From Pseudogracilibacillus sp037072025 (GTDB lineage: Bacteria; Bacillota; Bacilli; Bacillales; Amphibacillaceae), in the NCBI RefSeq assembly GCF_037072025.1, contig NZ_JAXHDD010000007.1, positions 60,469-124,468 on the forward strand: a stretch of DNA of 64,000 nucleotides, given 5' to 3'. A program made the position numbers and the translations under genes. Under the pieces are notes generated by a model. The model saw nothing but the letters and a program-made list of their open reading frames with translations, did not search any database and was not told the DNA's origin. Shown one piece after another: positions 56,597 to 64,000 of this stretch (its first letter is position 1; each line of letters starts with the position of its first letter).

Positions 56597-56749
56597 TACT
56601 CTAAGTTTCTTAACTTACAATCAGAAAAACAACAGGAAATTATTAACGCAGCAATAATGGAGTTTGTTCAAAGTGGTTTTGAAAGAGCATCAACAAATGA
56701 AATTGTAAAAAGAGCGAACATCTCTAAAGGTTCATTATTTAATAATTAA
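56597..56749 (+). pseudogene. TetR-family regulator, N-terminus only
   Basis: AAAGGAG is followed by ATT in place of ATG and then YSKFLNLQSEKQQEIINAAI, MEFVQSGFERASTNEIVKRA and NISKGSLFNN, a clear TetR DNA-binding domain. It stops exactly where a short repeat (TTAATTAAACGTACAGA) begins. The ligand-binding domain is missing; a few TetR-like residues may recur near 56815. Confidence 0.75.
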
Positions 56750-56790
56750 ACGTACAGATATGTCATGAAATTCCCGATGTCATGGCTTTC
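56743..56790. repeat. ~48-bp dispersed repeat, copy 1
   Basis: TAATTAAACGTACAGA, then ATGTC, ATTCC, GATG-CATGGCT recur at 57584-57631. It cuts the TetR gene. Confidence 0.7.
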
Positions 56791-56967
56791 TAAGGGGTAT
56801 AGTGAAATAAAAATATGATGCTCCAATCGAACAACTTATGAAAATAACTGAAAAGTGCAATACTTTATGTTATACTAGCTTTAAATATGGGAACACTTAC
56901 ATATACATACGAAAAGGGTGTGATATGTATGTGTGAGAACGGTGAGAAATTTAAAGGGGATGAAGGC

Positions 56968-57093
56968 ATGGAGAAAATTAGTAAAAAAGACGAAATAAAC
57001 AAAGCTGACATGCGCAATAAAAATACAGATGAAATTTTGAATAAAGGTATCAAACGCTACGATAAAGCGTTAAAAAGACTTTCTAAAAATTAA
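56968..57093 (+). CDS. small antitoxin upstream of a Doc toxin
   Basis: 41 residues from an ATG with AAAGGGGA eight bases upstream (an alternative ATG at 56929 adds 13). KISKKDEINKADMRNKNTDE then ILNKGIKRYDKALKRLSKN: short, basic and helical. Its place 2 bases before a Doc/Fic toxin gene makes it a likely Phd-like antitoxin, although the sequence is not a classical Phd. Confidence 0.6.
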   Translation: MEKISKKDEINKADMRNKNTDEILNKGIKRYDKALKRLSKN

Positions 57094-57095
57094 CA

Positions 57096-57481
57096 ATGGA
57101 AAAACTGAAACCAGAGGAACTAAGGTATATTCATAAGACAATGCTAGAACGTTATGGTGGATTACCCGGTGAAAAAACCCAGGAATGATTGAATATGTGT
57201 GTGACAAGCCATTTATAATAACTTTTGGGCATGAGCAATATCCTGATATTTTTCAAAAAGCGGCTGTTTTAATGACTTCATTAGCAAGAGGTCACTATTT
57301 TTTCGATGGAAATAAGCGAACTTCTGCAATGGCTACGTATTCCTTTCTGATGAAAAATGGGTATGAGTTAATAGTTTCAGATGATAATTTATTTAATACA
57401 TGTATATATGTAGCTACAGGGGATTTGACAGAAAAAGAATTAGCAACGTGGTTAAAAAATAACTCATATCATTTAAAATAA
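57096..57481 (+). pseudogene. doc: Doc/Fic-family toxin with one-base deletion
   Basis: ATG 57096 opens EKLKPEELRYIHKTMLERYG and GLPGEK, then stops at 57187. Adding one A to the six-A run near 57173 gives GEKNPGMIEYVCDKPF and joins the long frame that carries GHYFFDGNKRTSAMATYSFL, the H-x-F-x-D-G-N-K-R motif of Doc toxins, which phosphorylate EF-Tu. As sequenced the N-terminal helix is lost. Confidence 0.8.
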
Positions 57482-57494
57482 GATTAATAGAATT

Positions 57495-57527
57495 AGACCT
57501 TACATTAATTTGTAGCGGTCTTTTTTT
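57495..57527 (+). terminator. terminator of the Doc module
   Basis: AGACC/GGTCT with an inner ACA/TGT pairing, followed by seven T. Confidence 0.7.
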
Positions 57528-57583
57528 GTTGAAACCGAGTATTTTAAAAAGGGATGTGACCAGAATAAGCTTTCATTTGTGTT

Positions 57584-57631
57584 AATTAAACGTACAGAAA
57601 TGTCCTAACATTCCAGATGACATGGCTGTCA
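57584..57631. repeat. ~48-bp dispersed repeat, copy 2
   Basis: Matches 56743-56790 (TTAATTAAACGTACAGA, ATGTC, ATTCC, GATG-CATGGCT). It lies 47 bases before the peptidase start and brackets the antitoxin/Doc module together with copy 1. Confidence 0.7.
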
Positions 57632-57677
57632 TCGCCCATTGGTATACTTTATGTAAATCAATTAAGGAGATGGCAAA

Positions 57678-59075
57678 ATGAAAAATTGGAATCAGTTGTT
57701 TGTACGGCACGGATGGAATCTAGAGCAAATGGAAGAATTCAAGTTTCAGTGTAAAAATGAGACGGCGGATAATATGGAATTTTTACTGGAGTGTTTTGAT
57801 AGAATAAATGTGCATTATCATTTTGAGGGGGAGGAACTCGAGATTGTAAGCTCCCCTGTAAGTGAAAGGGAATGGATTAAAGCAGTTGATTTTGAGTTTC
57901 GCGGCAGAACGGAGAATATTGGTCTATCCAAGGATTGTAACGGACCTGGGGTTTCTGAACTGGATACGTATATTAGCGGAGTGGTGCGCCAGTTAAATCG
58001 GTTAGGGTTTTATACAATTGTCTCGTGTGATGGACATGGCAGAAGAGGGGCATATGTCTATGTAACGAAAAATCTTGATGTTAAAAGTTTGGTAACTGTT
58101 TTGTTGGCTGTAGGGATGAGGCGTGTTTATTACCGGGAATTTGCTAATCATTATAAAATTACGCTTTCCATCGGTAATGCTAGGTTACTTGATTTAGCTG
58201 AGAGTTTGAGTAAGGTTGAAGTTGATTGGCTAAAAGAAGAAATCGCATTTATAAAAGAACAGCTTTTTTACAAAAGTTTGCACGAAGTCTTATCGATTCC
58301 TGGGGTTAGTGGGAGTGAAGGGCGAATTCGAAGTTTTGTAAAAGAGAAGTTGGCGCCATTTGTTGATTTTGTCACGGTGGATAGAAGCGGAAATTTGTTG
58401 GCTGAAAAGACATATCGCGGTGGAAATGGTCCGACAATATTGCTGAATGCACATTTGGATGTCGCAACGGAATTGGCTCCTGGGCGCTCTATTATAAAAG
58501 AAAACGGAATTTGGCGTAGCACAGAAGGAATTTTAGGGGCTGATGACCGTGCTGGTGTAGCTGTATTGCTTCATATAGCAGAAAAATTAATCGATTCGAC
58601 GTTTCGAGGAAAGGTAAAATATATTTTCACGGTAGAAGAAGAGTGTGGCCTAGTTGGAGCAAGTAAAGTAGATGATTATTTTTTATGGGGCACGGATGCT
58701 GCATTTGTCATTGACAGAAGAGGAACAGGGGATATTGTGACATCTTGTTGGGGAAGCCACCCATTTTGTGATGTTAATTTCGGTAAACTTATCGAACAGA
58801 TTGCGGATGAATCAGGTTTAGTAAAGTGGAAGTGCACAAGTGGGGGCAGCAGTGACACGAGAATTTGGGCAGAACACGGAATCCAAAGCGTCAATCTTTC
58901 GACAGGATATAGAAATGAGCATACGGATGATGAGTTTCTGGATGTTGCTGCGTGCTACAATGTTACAAAATTATTGACAGCGATTTTTGACAGAGCGAAT
59001 GAAGTCCGGCGGGTTGTTAGGCGAATTAGTTTTAACAGGAATATTTTAAATGATATGAATGAAGAGATTAAATAA
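57678..59075 (+). CDS. M42/M20-like metallopeptidase with extra N-terminal domain
   Basis: 465 residues. The C-terminal ~265 form a di-zinc aminopeptidase: LLNAHLDVA near 256, GILGADDRAGVAVLL near 286, TVEEECGLVGASK near 319, AFVIDRRGTGD near 341, and NEHTDDEFLD near 412. The first ~200 residues are a separate domain of unknown kind, including DFEFRGRTENIGLSKDCNGP and FYTIVSCDGHGRRGAYVYVT. Ordinary family members are ~360 residues and lack it. AAGGAGATGG precedes the ATG. Monocistronic. Confidence 0.8.
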   Translation: MKNWNQLFVRHGWNLEQMEEFKFQCKNETADNMEFLLECFDRINVHYHFEGEELEIVSSPVSEREWIKAVDFEFRGRTENIGLSKDCNGPGVSELDTYISGVVRQLNRLGFYTIVSCDGHGRRGAYVYVTKNLDVKSLVTVLLAVGMRRVYYREFANHYKITLSIGNARLLDLAESLSKVEVDWLKEEIAFIKEQLFYKSLHEVLSIPGVSGSEGRIRSFVKEKLAPFVDFVTVDRSGNLLAEKTYRGGNGPTILLNAHLDVATELAPGRSIIKENGIWRSTEGILGADDRAGVAVLLHIAEKLIDSTFRGKVKYIFTVEEECGLVGASKVDDYFLWGTDAAFVIDRRGTGDIVTSCWGSHPFCDVNFGKLIEQIADESGLVKWKCTSGGSSDTRIWAEHGIQSVNLSTGYRNEHTDDEFLDVAACYNVTKLLTAIFDRANEVRRVVRRISFNRNILNDMNEEIK

Positions 59076-59184
59076 TCGTATTGGTGATCCCTCAATTATT
59101 TGGGGGATTTTTATTTTTCAGAGAAGTCACTTGTATATTGCATAATATAGTGGAGAATATTGCAACCAAAATCTTATTATGCCT

Positions 59185-59290
59185 TAAAAGTCGTCATTTT
59201 ACCACCTATCTACTACAAGGAAGTTGGCAAGCCGCCCACTATACTTTTGTAGTTGTTGCTAGTACTCTCTATCACATTTATAGTTGAATT
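59185..59290 (-). pseudogene. holin-like toxin leader repeat, copy B
   Basis: Minus strand: AGATAGGTGGTAAA then MTTFKA and a stop. The leader matches copy A (51535) and copy C (60318) over about 100 bases, including the TATAGT-like -10. After codon GCA the sequence is unrelated. Confidence 0.65.
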
Positions 59291-59552
59291 AGGAACGTTT
59301 ATTCTTGCTTTAGTTCCAAATTCTAGTGTGTTTTTACACTATTTCCAATTATTAATTCAACTTAGCAGGAAAGCGTATAAAATTTTACTAAACTCAAAAT
59401 CCTTTGTCCAGATAGGATGGGCATGATAAAATTGACATAGCATAATAGTTTCTACGGTTAATAAGAAAATAGTCATTTTATAAAATAAATAATTATTACA
59501 GGAGAGAGACTGGATGGAGTTAAAACGATTATGTGAAAAGTATGCGACTGTA
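59291..59552. other. intergenic junk with one cut gene start
   Basis: At 59514 an ATG with CAGGAGAGAG upstream opens MELKRLCEKYATVVII, then the sequence changes to the Crp-like fragment at about 59552. It looks like a gene start cut by a rearrangement. Nothing else was seen. Confidence 0.4.
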
Positions 59553-59725
59553 GTTATAATCTTTTCCATCTTCATAATCTCGTAACCCTATTGCAACTCC
59601 ATCAATGAGAAAATACACATGATGTGGAAAGTCGCCCCCTAGAAACGATGACAGGGTTCGGTTCAAATTCCAACGTTGTACCATGATCACCCAAAAGACC
59701 AGCAATAACAGAGTAGTTAAATTCC
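59550..59725 (-). pseudogene. Crp-like cNMP-binding fragment, copy 1
   Basis: Minus strand: LEFEPNPVIVSRG-type sequence leads to DFPHHVYFLIDGVAIGLRDY and EDGKDYNY, a cyclic-nucleotide-binding fold of Crp/Fnr-type regulators. About 90 bases match 63118-63210. Both ends of the gene are missing. Confidence 0.65.
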
Positions 59726-59840
59726 GTCTTTTATAAGTCCGAATATTCAATTCTAGCTTCTAGGGTAGCGTTGTATAAATACATCACAATGATGTGTATT
59801 ATGATATGATAAAGACATACCATTAATTGGTGGTGATTTT

Positions 59841-60107
59841 ATGGGTTTTATCGAAACTTTAGAAGAACTTATGAAACACATTGCAAAAATGGATCAAGAT
59901 AATTCAGTTTTTCAGTTCTCCATCCCTGGGAAGGGGAAATTCACCTTGCTTTTGCAGGAAGAAGCTGAAGAATCAATTAAATCAGAAGTGGAAAAAAATC
60001 CCCAATTAAAACAAATGATTCGAGAAAGTCAAAATGAATATGAAGAAGGAAAGGGAATGTCCACGAAGGATTTATTAAAGTCAATGTCAATAGAGGATTT
60101 CGAATAA
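59841..60107 (+). CDS. probable antitoxin of a ParE/RelE-type pair
   Basis: 88 residues, acidic, helical: MGFIETLEELMKHIAKMDQD, a short beta-like FQFSIPGKGKFTLLL, then a Glu-rich helix ending KDLLKSMSIEDFE. No DNA-binding motif was recognised. Its TAA overlaps the ATG of a toxin gene by one base. GTGGTG lies upstream. The role rests on the neighbour. Confidence 0.6.
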   Translation: MGFIETLEELMKHIAKMDQDNSVFQFSIPGKGKFTLLLQEEAEESIKSEVEKNPQLKQMIRESQNEYEEGKGMSTKDLLKSMSIEDFE

Positions 60108-60318
60108 TGGACGATCTAAATGTCGTCTGGCTTCCGACCGTAAAGGAAGAACTATTACAGTTTAGAAGTATGCACTTTACGTCGGAAGAGACATTCGATT
60201 TCATTCATTATGGACACAGAAGAACTTTTAAAAAATAATATTGTGGGACAGACATATACAGAGGAGGTTGGATCTTATCAGGGTCTGTTGCGCATAGTAA
60301 TTAGAAAATTTCGCACTT
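60107..60318 (+). pseudogene. ParE/RelE-like toxin, frameshifted and truncated
   Basis: MDDLNVVWLPTVKEELLQFR and SMHFTSEETFDFI start a RelE/ParE fold. The frame then stops at 60238, while a shifted one continues MDTEELLKNNIVGQTYTEEV and GSYQGLLRIVIRKFR. The last beta strand is cut at 60318 by repeat copy C. It needs at least one indel and lacks the C-terminus, so it is dead. Confidence 0.75.
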
Positions 60319-60425
60319 AATGCCTCGAAAGTCGTCATTCTACCATCTCCTTTCTACAAGGAAGATAGCCAGCCAGCCCATTATACTTTTATAGTTGTTG
60401 CTATTATTCAGGTCATATTTATAGC
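60318..60425 (-). pseudogene. holin-like toxin leader repeat, copy C
   Basis: Minus strand: AAAGGAGATGG then MTTFEAL, after which the sequence is the back of the ParE gene. The leader matches copies A and B and includes TATAAT in the right place. B and C stay similar for some 20-30 bases further upstream than A. Confidence 0.65.
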
Positions 60426-60668
60426 TAAATTAACAGAACGTTTAATCTTGTTTCATTGGCTAAAAATATAAGTGAAACATTCTCTAAGATTTTTTAAATT
60501 CTTCGAGATCTATCCGATGTAGTTGCAAAAATATCAGAGTATGTGAGAAAAGTGACTAACGAATAGGGATTAGAGTGGTGAGATTAAGGTTATTTTTAAT
60601 GACAAAGTGTCCTCTCCCACTGAAATATGATATCATGAAAATAGAATAGGACAGGGAGGTTGGTATAT

Positions 60669-60896
60669 ATGGGATCATGTAATATTGATCATTCTCTCGA
60701 TGATGTAAAAAAGAAGCTGAAAGGGCAAAGAATATATTTACCTGAAAATTTAGTAGAAAGATTAGAAAAGGCTTTAATAGATGATTTATCGCAAGGCTCC
60801 TTGAATGACATTTTTCACTTGTTAAAAAAGTATGATCTTGCCCCTGATTCCGAACGAGAAAAGCGTAATCAAAAGTTAGCCGCATACATATAAAAA
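60669..60896 (+). CDS. small uncharacterised protein
   Basis: About 74 residues from ATG 60669 with AGGGAGG upstream. It reads MGSCNIDHSLDDVKKKLKGQ, then RIYLPENLVERLEKALIDDL, with FHLLKKYDLAP near 55 and a basic end. Helical and charged; no family recognised, though similar group-specific small proteins are common in Bacillus. Confidence 0.6.
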
Positions 60897-61045
60897 AGTA
60901 AATGTGCACGTAAAATCTACTACATAACTCGGGGCCAGCCCCTCAGATGACAATAGGTTGCTGTAAAGAAGTTTTGGTCAGTTACCTCTTTATCTCTATT
61001 TTAAAGGTATAATCAACTACTTCCACAGAAAGCAGGTGTGATCGT

Positions 61046-62254
61046 ATGCACGACGGAAAAGATCAAGAACAATATATGAAGCAGCTCCTAACAGGATTAA
61101 AGGAACGGAGAAGAGAGGAGGAGGAAAAACGGTATCAAAGGTATTGGGCTGAAATAAAAGTTCCCTTTACGCTGGATGAAGGTTTAAGTAAATATACAAA
61201 ACATGAACTGGATACAATTCGTAAAACATTAAACATAAAAGATGCAAGCAGTCTGAAGAAGGCAGAACTGATAATACTGTTACAGGAAAAGATACCTGAA
61301 TATCTTGAGCAAATCGTTTTTCAATTAGATGTTGAACGATTCGAGTTATTGACAAACATAGCAAAAAATAATGGTCAAATCATTGCACCAAATGTAACGA
61401 ACGATCAAATTGAATATTTTCGTGCAAATGGGTTGATTTACACAGGAACATTCGAGAAGAAGAAGATACTCGCTGCACCTAAGGAACTTATTGGACAAAT
61501 TACTGCTTGGAAAGATAATGTTAACATTAGGGCGACAGTAAAGAGAAATACTGAGTGGATCAAGCTAACACATGGGCTTTTGTATTATTACGGAACTTTA
61601 ACCAGAGCACAATTAGTCCAAATGCTGGAAGAAACCACAAAAGAGTCGATAAATATTGAGGAATTTCTTGCTGTAATTCTAAATGCTAATTCTTATTTTG
61701 ATGAAATCCATATAGATAATGAGTTATATTCAAATTTTCGTGTGTTTGATCCGGAAAGAGTACTACAGGAACACCAGTCAAGAAGCAGTGTTCCATTTTA
61801 TCCTTTTACGAAACAGCAGCTTCTTACAGCTGGTGAGCCTGGATTCGTTGAGAAAAATCAAAGCTATGTTCAATTAGTTAAATTCCTTACAAAAAATTTT
61901 GAAATTGATTGGGAGGAAGCGGATAAAATCGCGGAAGAATGCGTGTATGCAACTAGAATCGGGGATGGACCGAATGATATTTTAGAATATTTAAGTCACA
62001 TATTCGACTTTGATGATATGGAAATCGTCCAGGAATTCATGGATGAAGTTGTTCATCTAATGAATAATACCCGAGAATGGTTCCTGAAAGGATATACATC
62101 AACAGAGTTATTGGCACAGGAGCAAAACCATTTACGCCCATTGCCAGTAACCAAACAGAACCGTGATAAAGGAAAAAAAGTTGTGAAAATAGGCAGAAAT
62201 GCTCCTTGCCCATGCGGAAGTGGGAAAAAATATAAAAAATGTTGCGGTAGATAA
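61046..62254 (+). CDS. SEC-C motif protein with SAP-like N-terminal helix pair
   Basis: 402 residues. KYTKHELDTIRKTLNIKDAS near 52 resembles the Rho-N/SAP fold that binds nucleic acid. The large helical middle is not recognised. The end is GRNAPCPCGSGKKYKKCCG, the SEC-C zinc motif (C-x-C-x8-C-C) known from SecA and YecA, which contacts ribosomes or SecB-type partners. GCAGGTGTG precedes the ATG. Monocistronic. Confidence 0.85.
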   Translation: MHDGKDQEQYMKQLLTGLKERRREEEEKRYQRYWAEIKVPFTLDEGLSKYTKHELDTIRKTLNIKDASSLKKAELIILLQEKIPEYLEQIVFQLDVERFELLTNIAKNNGQIIAPNVTNDQIEYFRANGLIYTGTFEKKKILAAPKELIGQITAWKDNVNIRATVKRNTEWIKLTHGLLYYYGTLTRAQLVQMLEETTKESINIEEFLAVILNANSYFDEIHIDNELYSNFRVFDPERVLQEHQSRSSVPFYPFTKQQLLTAGEPGFVEKNQSYVQLVKFLTKNFEIDWEEADKIAEECVYATRIGDGPNDILEYLSHIFDFDDMEIVQEFMDEVVHLMNNTREWFLKGYTSTELLAQEQNHLRPLPVTKQNRDKGKKVVKIGRNAPCPCGSGKKYKKCCGR

Positions 62255-62290
62255 CGGAAAAAAATGTTAAGTTTGGGCGGAGTTTTATAA

Positions 62291-62789
62291 ATGGGAAAAA
62301 AGAAAAGAGGACATTACTGTAAAGCATGTGGGGGATATTTGGCCAACGAAAGGTTTAGCGGGAAAGGATACCGACAGCATATATGCAAGGATTGCAAAAG
62401 AAAAAGTAAAAAGGCGTACCATTCGTCAACCTCAGAATATGATCGGGAAGCACACTACTTATCTAAAACCATTAGAAACTGTATGATACTGTACACGTAC
62501 AGATCAAGCTTCTTTTTATTTGAATTTCAAAAAGAACGGTATATAACAAGGGCTGGCTTCGAATCTGAGATTTTGTCTATAAGAAAAATGATGATCAAAA
62601 GTTTGTTGTAGATGAATCCGTTCAAACGAAGAAAGCTTTATTGGATGTTCTATTAAAAAGTATTATCAAACATTGGATAATGGAAACATCGTGGACTACT
62701 TTAATATATTAGAAAATGACTACGTGGAAATATCAAAAAAGCGCAAACAACATCTTGACGTAATAGCTTCTTTGAAAAATTTAGAGTGA
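62291..62789 (+). pseudogene. zinc-ribbon protein with frameshifts
   Basis: MGKKKRGHYCKACGGYLANE and CKDCKRKSKK show a four-cysteine ribbon. The frame is consistent to about EILSIRK at 62585. It then shifts: QKFVVDESVQTKKALLDVLL, shift, YYQTLDNGNIVDYFNILEND and YVEISKKRKQHLDVIASLK, ending 62789. Two indels would restore a ~165-residue protein. It follows the SEC-C gene by 36 bases, possibly one operon. Confidence 0.7.
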
Positions 62790-62829
62790 TTTTTGGATGA
62801 AGAAAGGAGGGGTCTGAATCCTTTTTTGT

Positions 62830-63232
62830 ACTGGACTATTATGAAGCCTGTGCAAAGTGCTCCAGATCGGCACCAATACTGGGTCAATAATGTTGTAACC
62901 CAGTTCCCATTTTAAATTGACAGACTTTTCAAAGTCGTTTGAAACAGTGCATCTTCTCAGAAGTGATGTATCCGACATAATTAGTTCATAAACGATTGCT
63001 GAATCAACTCTAACTTGTATTACTTTTGTTAAACTCGTTATCGTTGCAATGTACTTTTTCTTTCTAGAGAGCACTTCTAACAAACCAATATTTGCATTCG
63101 TTTTATCCACTTGGAAATAGTTATAATCTTTTCCGTCTTCATAATCTCGTAACCCTATAGCGACTCCATCTATGAGAAAATTTACATGATTCGGAAAGTC
63201 ACCTCTAGAAATAATGAATAGTCTCTCGGAAT
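62830..63232 (-). pseudogene. Crp-like cNMP-binding fragment, copy 2
   Basis: Minus strand: RLFIISRGDFPNHVNFLIDG, VAIGLRDYEDGKDYNYFQVD, NIGLLEVLSRKKKYIATITS and VDSAIVYELIMSDTSLLRRC make up a Crp-type sensor domain. The rest drifts into unrelated sequence, and no helix-turn-helix is present. At about 63235 it abuts the nucleoside hydrolase fragment head-on. Confidence 0.7.
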
Positions 63233-63234
63233 AA

Positions 63235-64000
63235 GGTAACAACAACTGCGAAAAATGTATTAGAGTTAGTATATGCTGATATCCCATTAGCAACGGGACA
63301 AACAGGTCCCCTAACAAAAGAACTCTGTGTTGCTCCTGAAGCACATGGAGATAGTGGAATGGACGGATCCTATTTTAATGGAGAAAATTATCCCCATCGC
63401 TTCAAATAATGCCATTTTATTTATGTATGAAAAAATTATGGCAAGCAAACAAAATGTCATTCTTGTTGGTTTAGAGCCATTGACAAATATCGCATTATTA
63501 ATCGAAGTATTTCCTGAAGTCCACAGTAAAATAGAATATATTAGTATGATGGGCGGCGGACTTGATCGTGGTAATACAACCCTCTTGCCGAATGTAATAT
63601 TTACGTCGATTCCGAGGTGGCAGAAAATGTTTTCAACTCCGATATTCCTGTTGTGATGTCAGGTCTCGATGTAACAGAACAAGCAGAAATTACAGTAGAT
63701 GAAATGAATGACCACAAAATAAAGGTCGCGTCAGTCATTTAGCATATGAGCTTCGACATTTTTATAATCAATCAGGAAGACAGTTTGGCTTTATCAATAG
63801 CCTATTCATGATTCATGTGCAATAGCTTATCGTATCGATCCAAATATGTTTTCCGGTACTGTATATGATGTCGATGTTATCACAGAAGGGGAAGCAAGAG
63901 GATTAACGTTTGCGGATAAACGATTGACAACGGTGTGGAGCAAAACACACTCGTATTAGAACGGGTCAATCGAAAAGAATTTGTCAGCTTACTAATAGAT
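63235..64000 (+). pseudogene. ribonucleoside hydrolase (IunH/Rih-like), 5'-truncated and frameshifted, runs off the window
   Basis: Pieces in several frames follow the family in order: DIPLATGQTGPLTKELCVAP and EAHGDSGMDGSYF, NNAILFMYEKIMASKQNVIL, VGLEPLTNIALLIEVFP, KIEYISMMGGGLDRGNTT, VVMSGLDVTEQAEIT, a DSCAIAYRIDP stretch with the usual catalytic-region His/Asp block, and TYDVDVITEGEARG-like sequence. At least four indels. The N-terminal DxDxGxDD metal site is absent. Confidence 0.8.

Noticed and set aside
60300..60325. GTGCG on the minus strand next to repeat copy C as a second intron 5' end
   Set aside because: These bases are explained by the back of the ParE toxin coding sequence, which is continuous up to there.
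62781..63344. A single 187-residue minus-strand protein
   Set aside because: Its first ~40 residues are antisense to nucleoside hydrolase sequence and only the middle is Crp-like; it is a chimera of two broken genes.

Overview
This window looks like a low-GC Firmicutes chromosome, most likely a member of the Bacillaceae. The reasons are the AT-rich composition, strong AGGAGG-type ribosome binding sites with many TTG/GTG starts, an Amj-type lipid II flippase, CzcD/CzrA metal resistance, DUF6366, HXXEE, DUF817 and DUF2975/XRE genes, and LAxC-type lipoproteins. I cannot name the species. No rRNA, tRNA or CRISPR array was recognised.

Layout. 0.1-6.6 kb: an acetyl/propionyl-CoA synthetase-like gene, a tract of ~21-bp tandem repeats, a ZorA/ZorB-like proton-channel pair without the usual Zorya effectors, and a SurA-N-type lipoprotein. 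6.7-12.4 kb: small membrane proteins, amj, and much decayed DNA (fragments of Rpn, IS5-like, IS3 and IS110 genes, and a secreted protein with no normal start codon). 12.4-20.8 kb: CDF zinc exporter plus ArsR repressor with a palindromic operator, a short UvrA paralogue, Nudix, HXXEE, GNAT and methyltransferase genes. 20.9-25 kb: a broken lipoprotein, an intact lipoprotein whose 3' half is copied 2.33 kb downstream, and between the copies a UPF0175/DUF3368 toxin-antitoxin pair.

25.5-39.7 kb is a defence-type island: a Tudor-like/coiled-coil protein, a dead rhodanese, a four-gene cassette (DUF4145 protein, GHKL ATPase, two uncharacterised proteins), a decayed ORF with a GGxxWVIG-type end, a complete type I restriction-modification operon (HsdM, HsdS, HsdR with its own DUF4145 domain), and an XRE regulator. 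The four-gene cassette is the best candidate here for a little-described system. 40.1-48.6 kb is an uptake and hydrolysis operon: M20 amidohydrolase, lipoprotein receptor, LivG, LivF, LivH, LivM and a nitrilase-family amidase, followed by an MFS exporter. Together they would import and deacylate or deamidate an amino-acid-like compound.

48.8-51.6 kb is a group II intron on the minus strand, sitting inside a tiny holin-like toxin gene. 52-55.2 kb carries GrpB, DUF2975/XRE, DUF817 (with an in-frame UGA) and a stand-alone uppS. 55.3-64 kb is again rich in broken genes: a frameshifted lipoprotein, truncated TetR, frameshifted Doc toxin, frameshifted and truncated ParE toxin, two Crp-like fragments and a shattered nucleoside hydrolase running off the end. 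Intact genes here are a YiiX-like hydrolase, a fused M42/M20-like peptidase and a SEC-C protein.

Many lesions are single-base indels in homopolymers, so some may be sequencing errors. The in-frame stops, missing domains and chimeric junctions argue that most of the decay is real.
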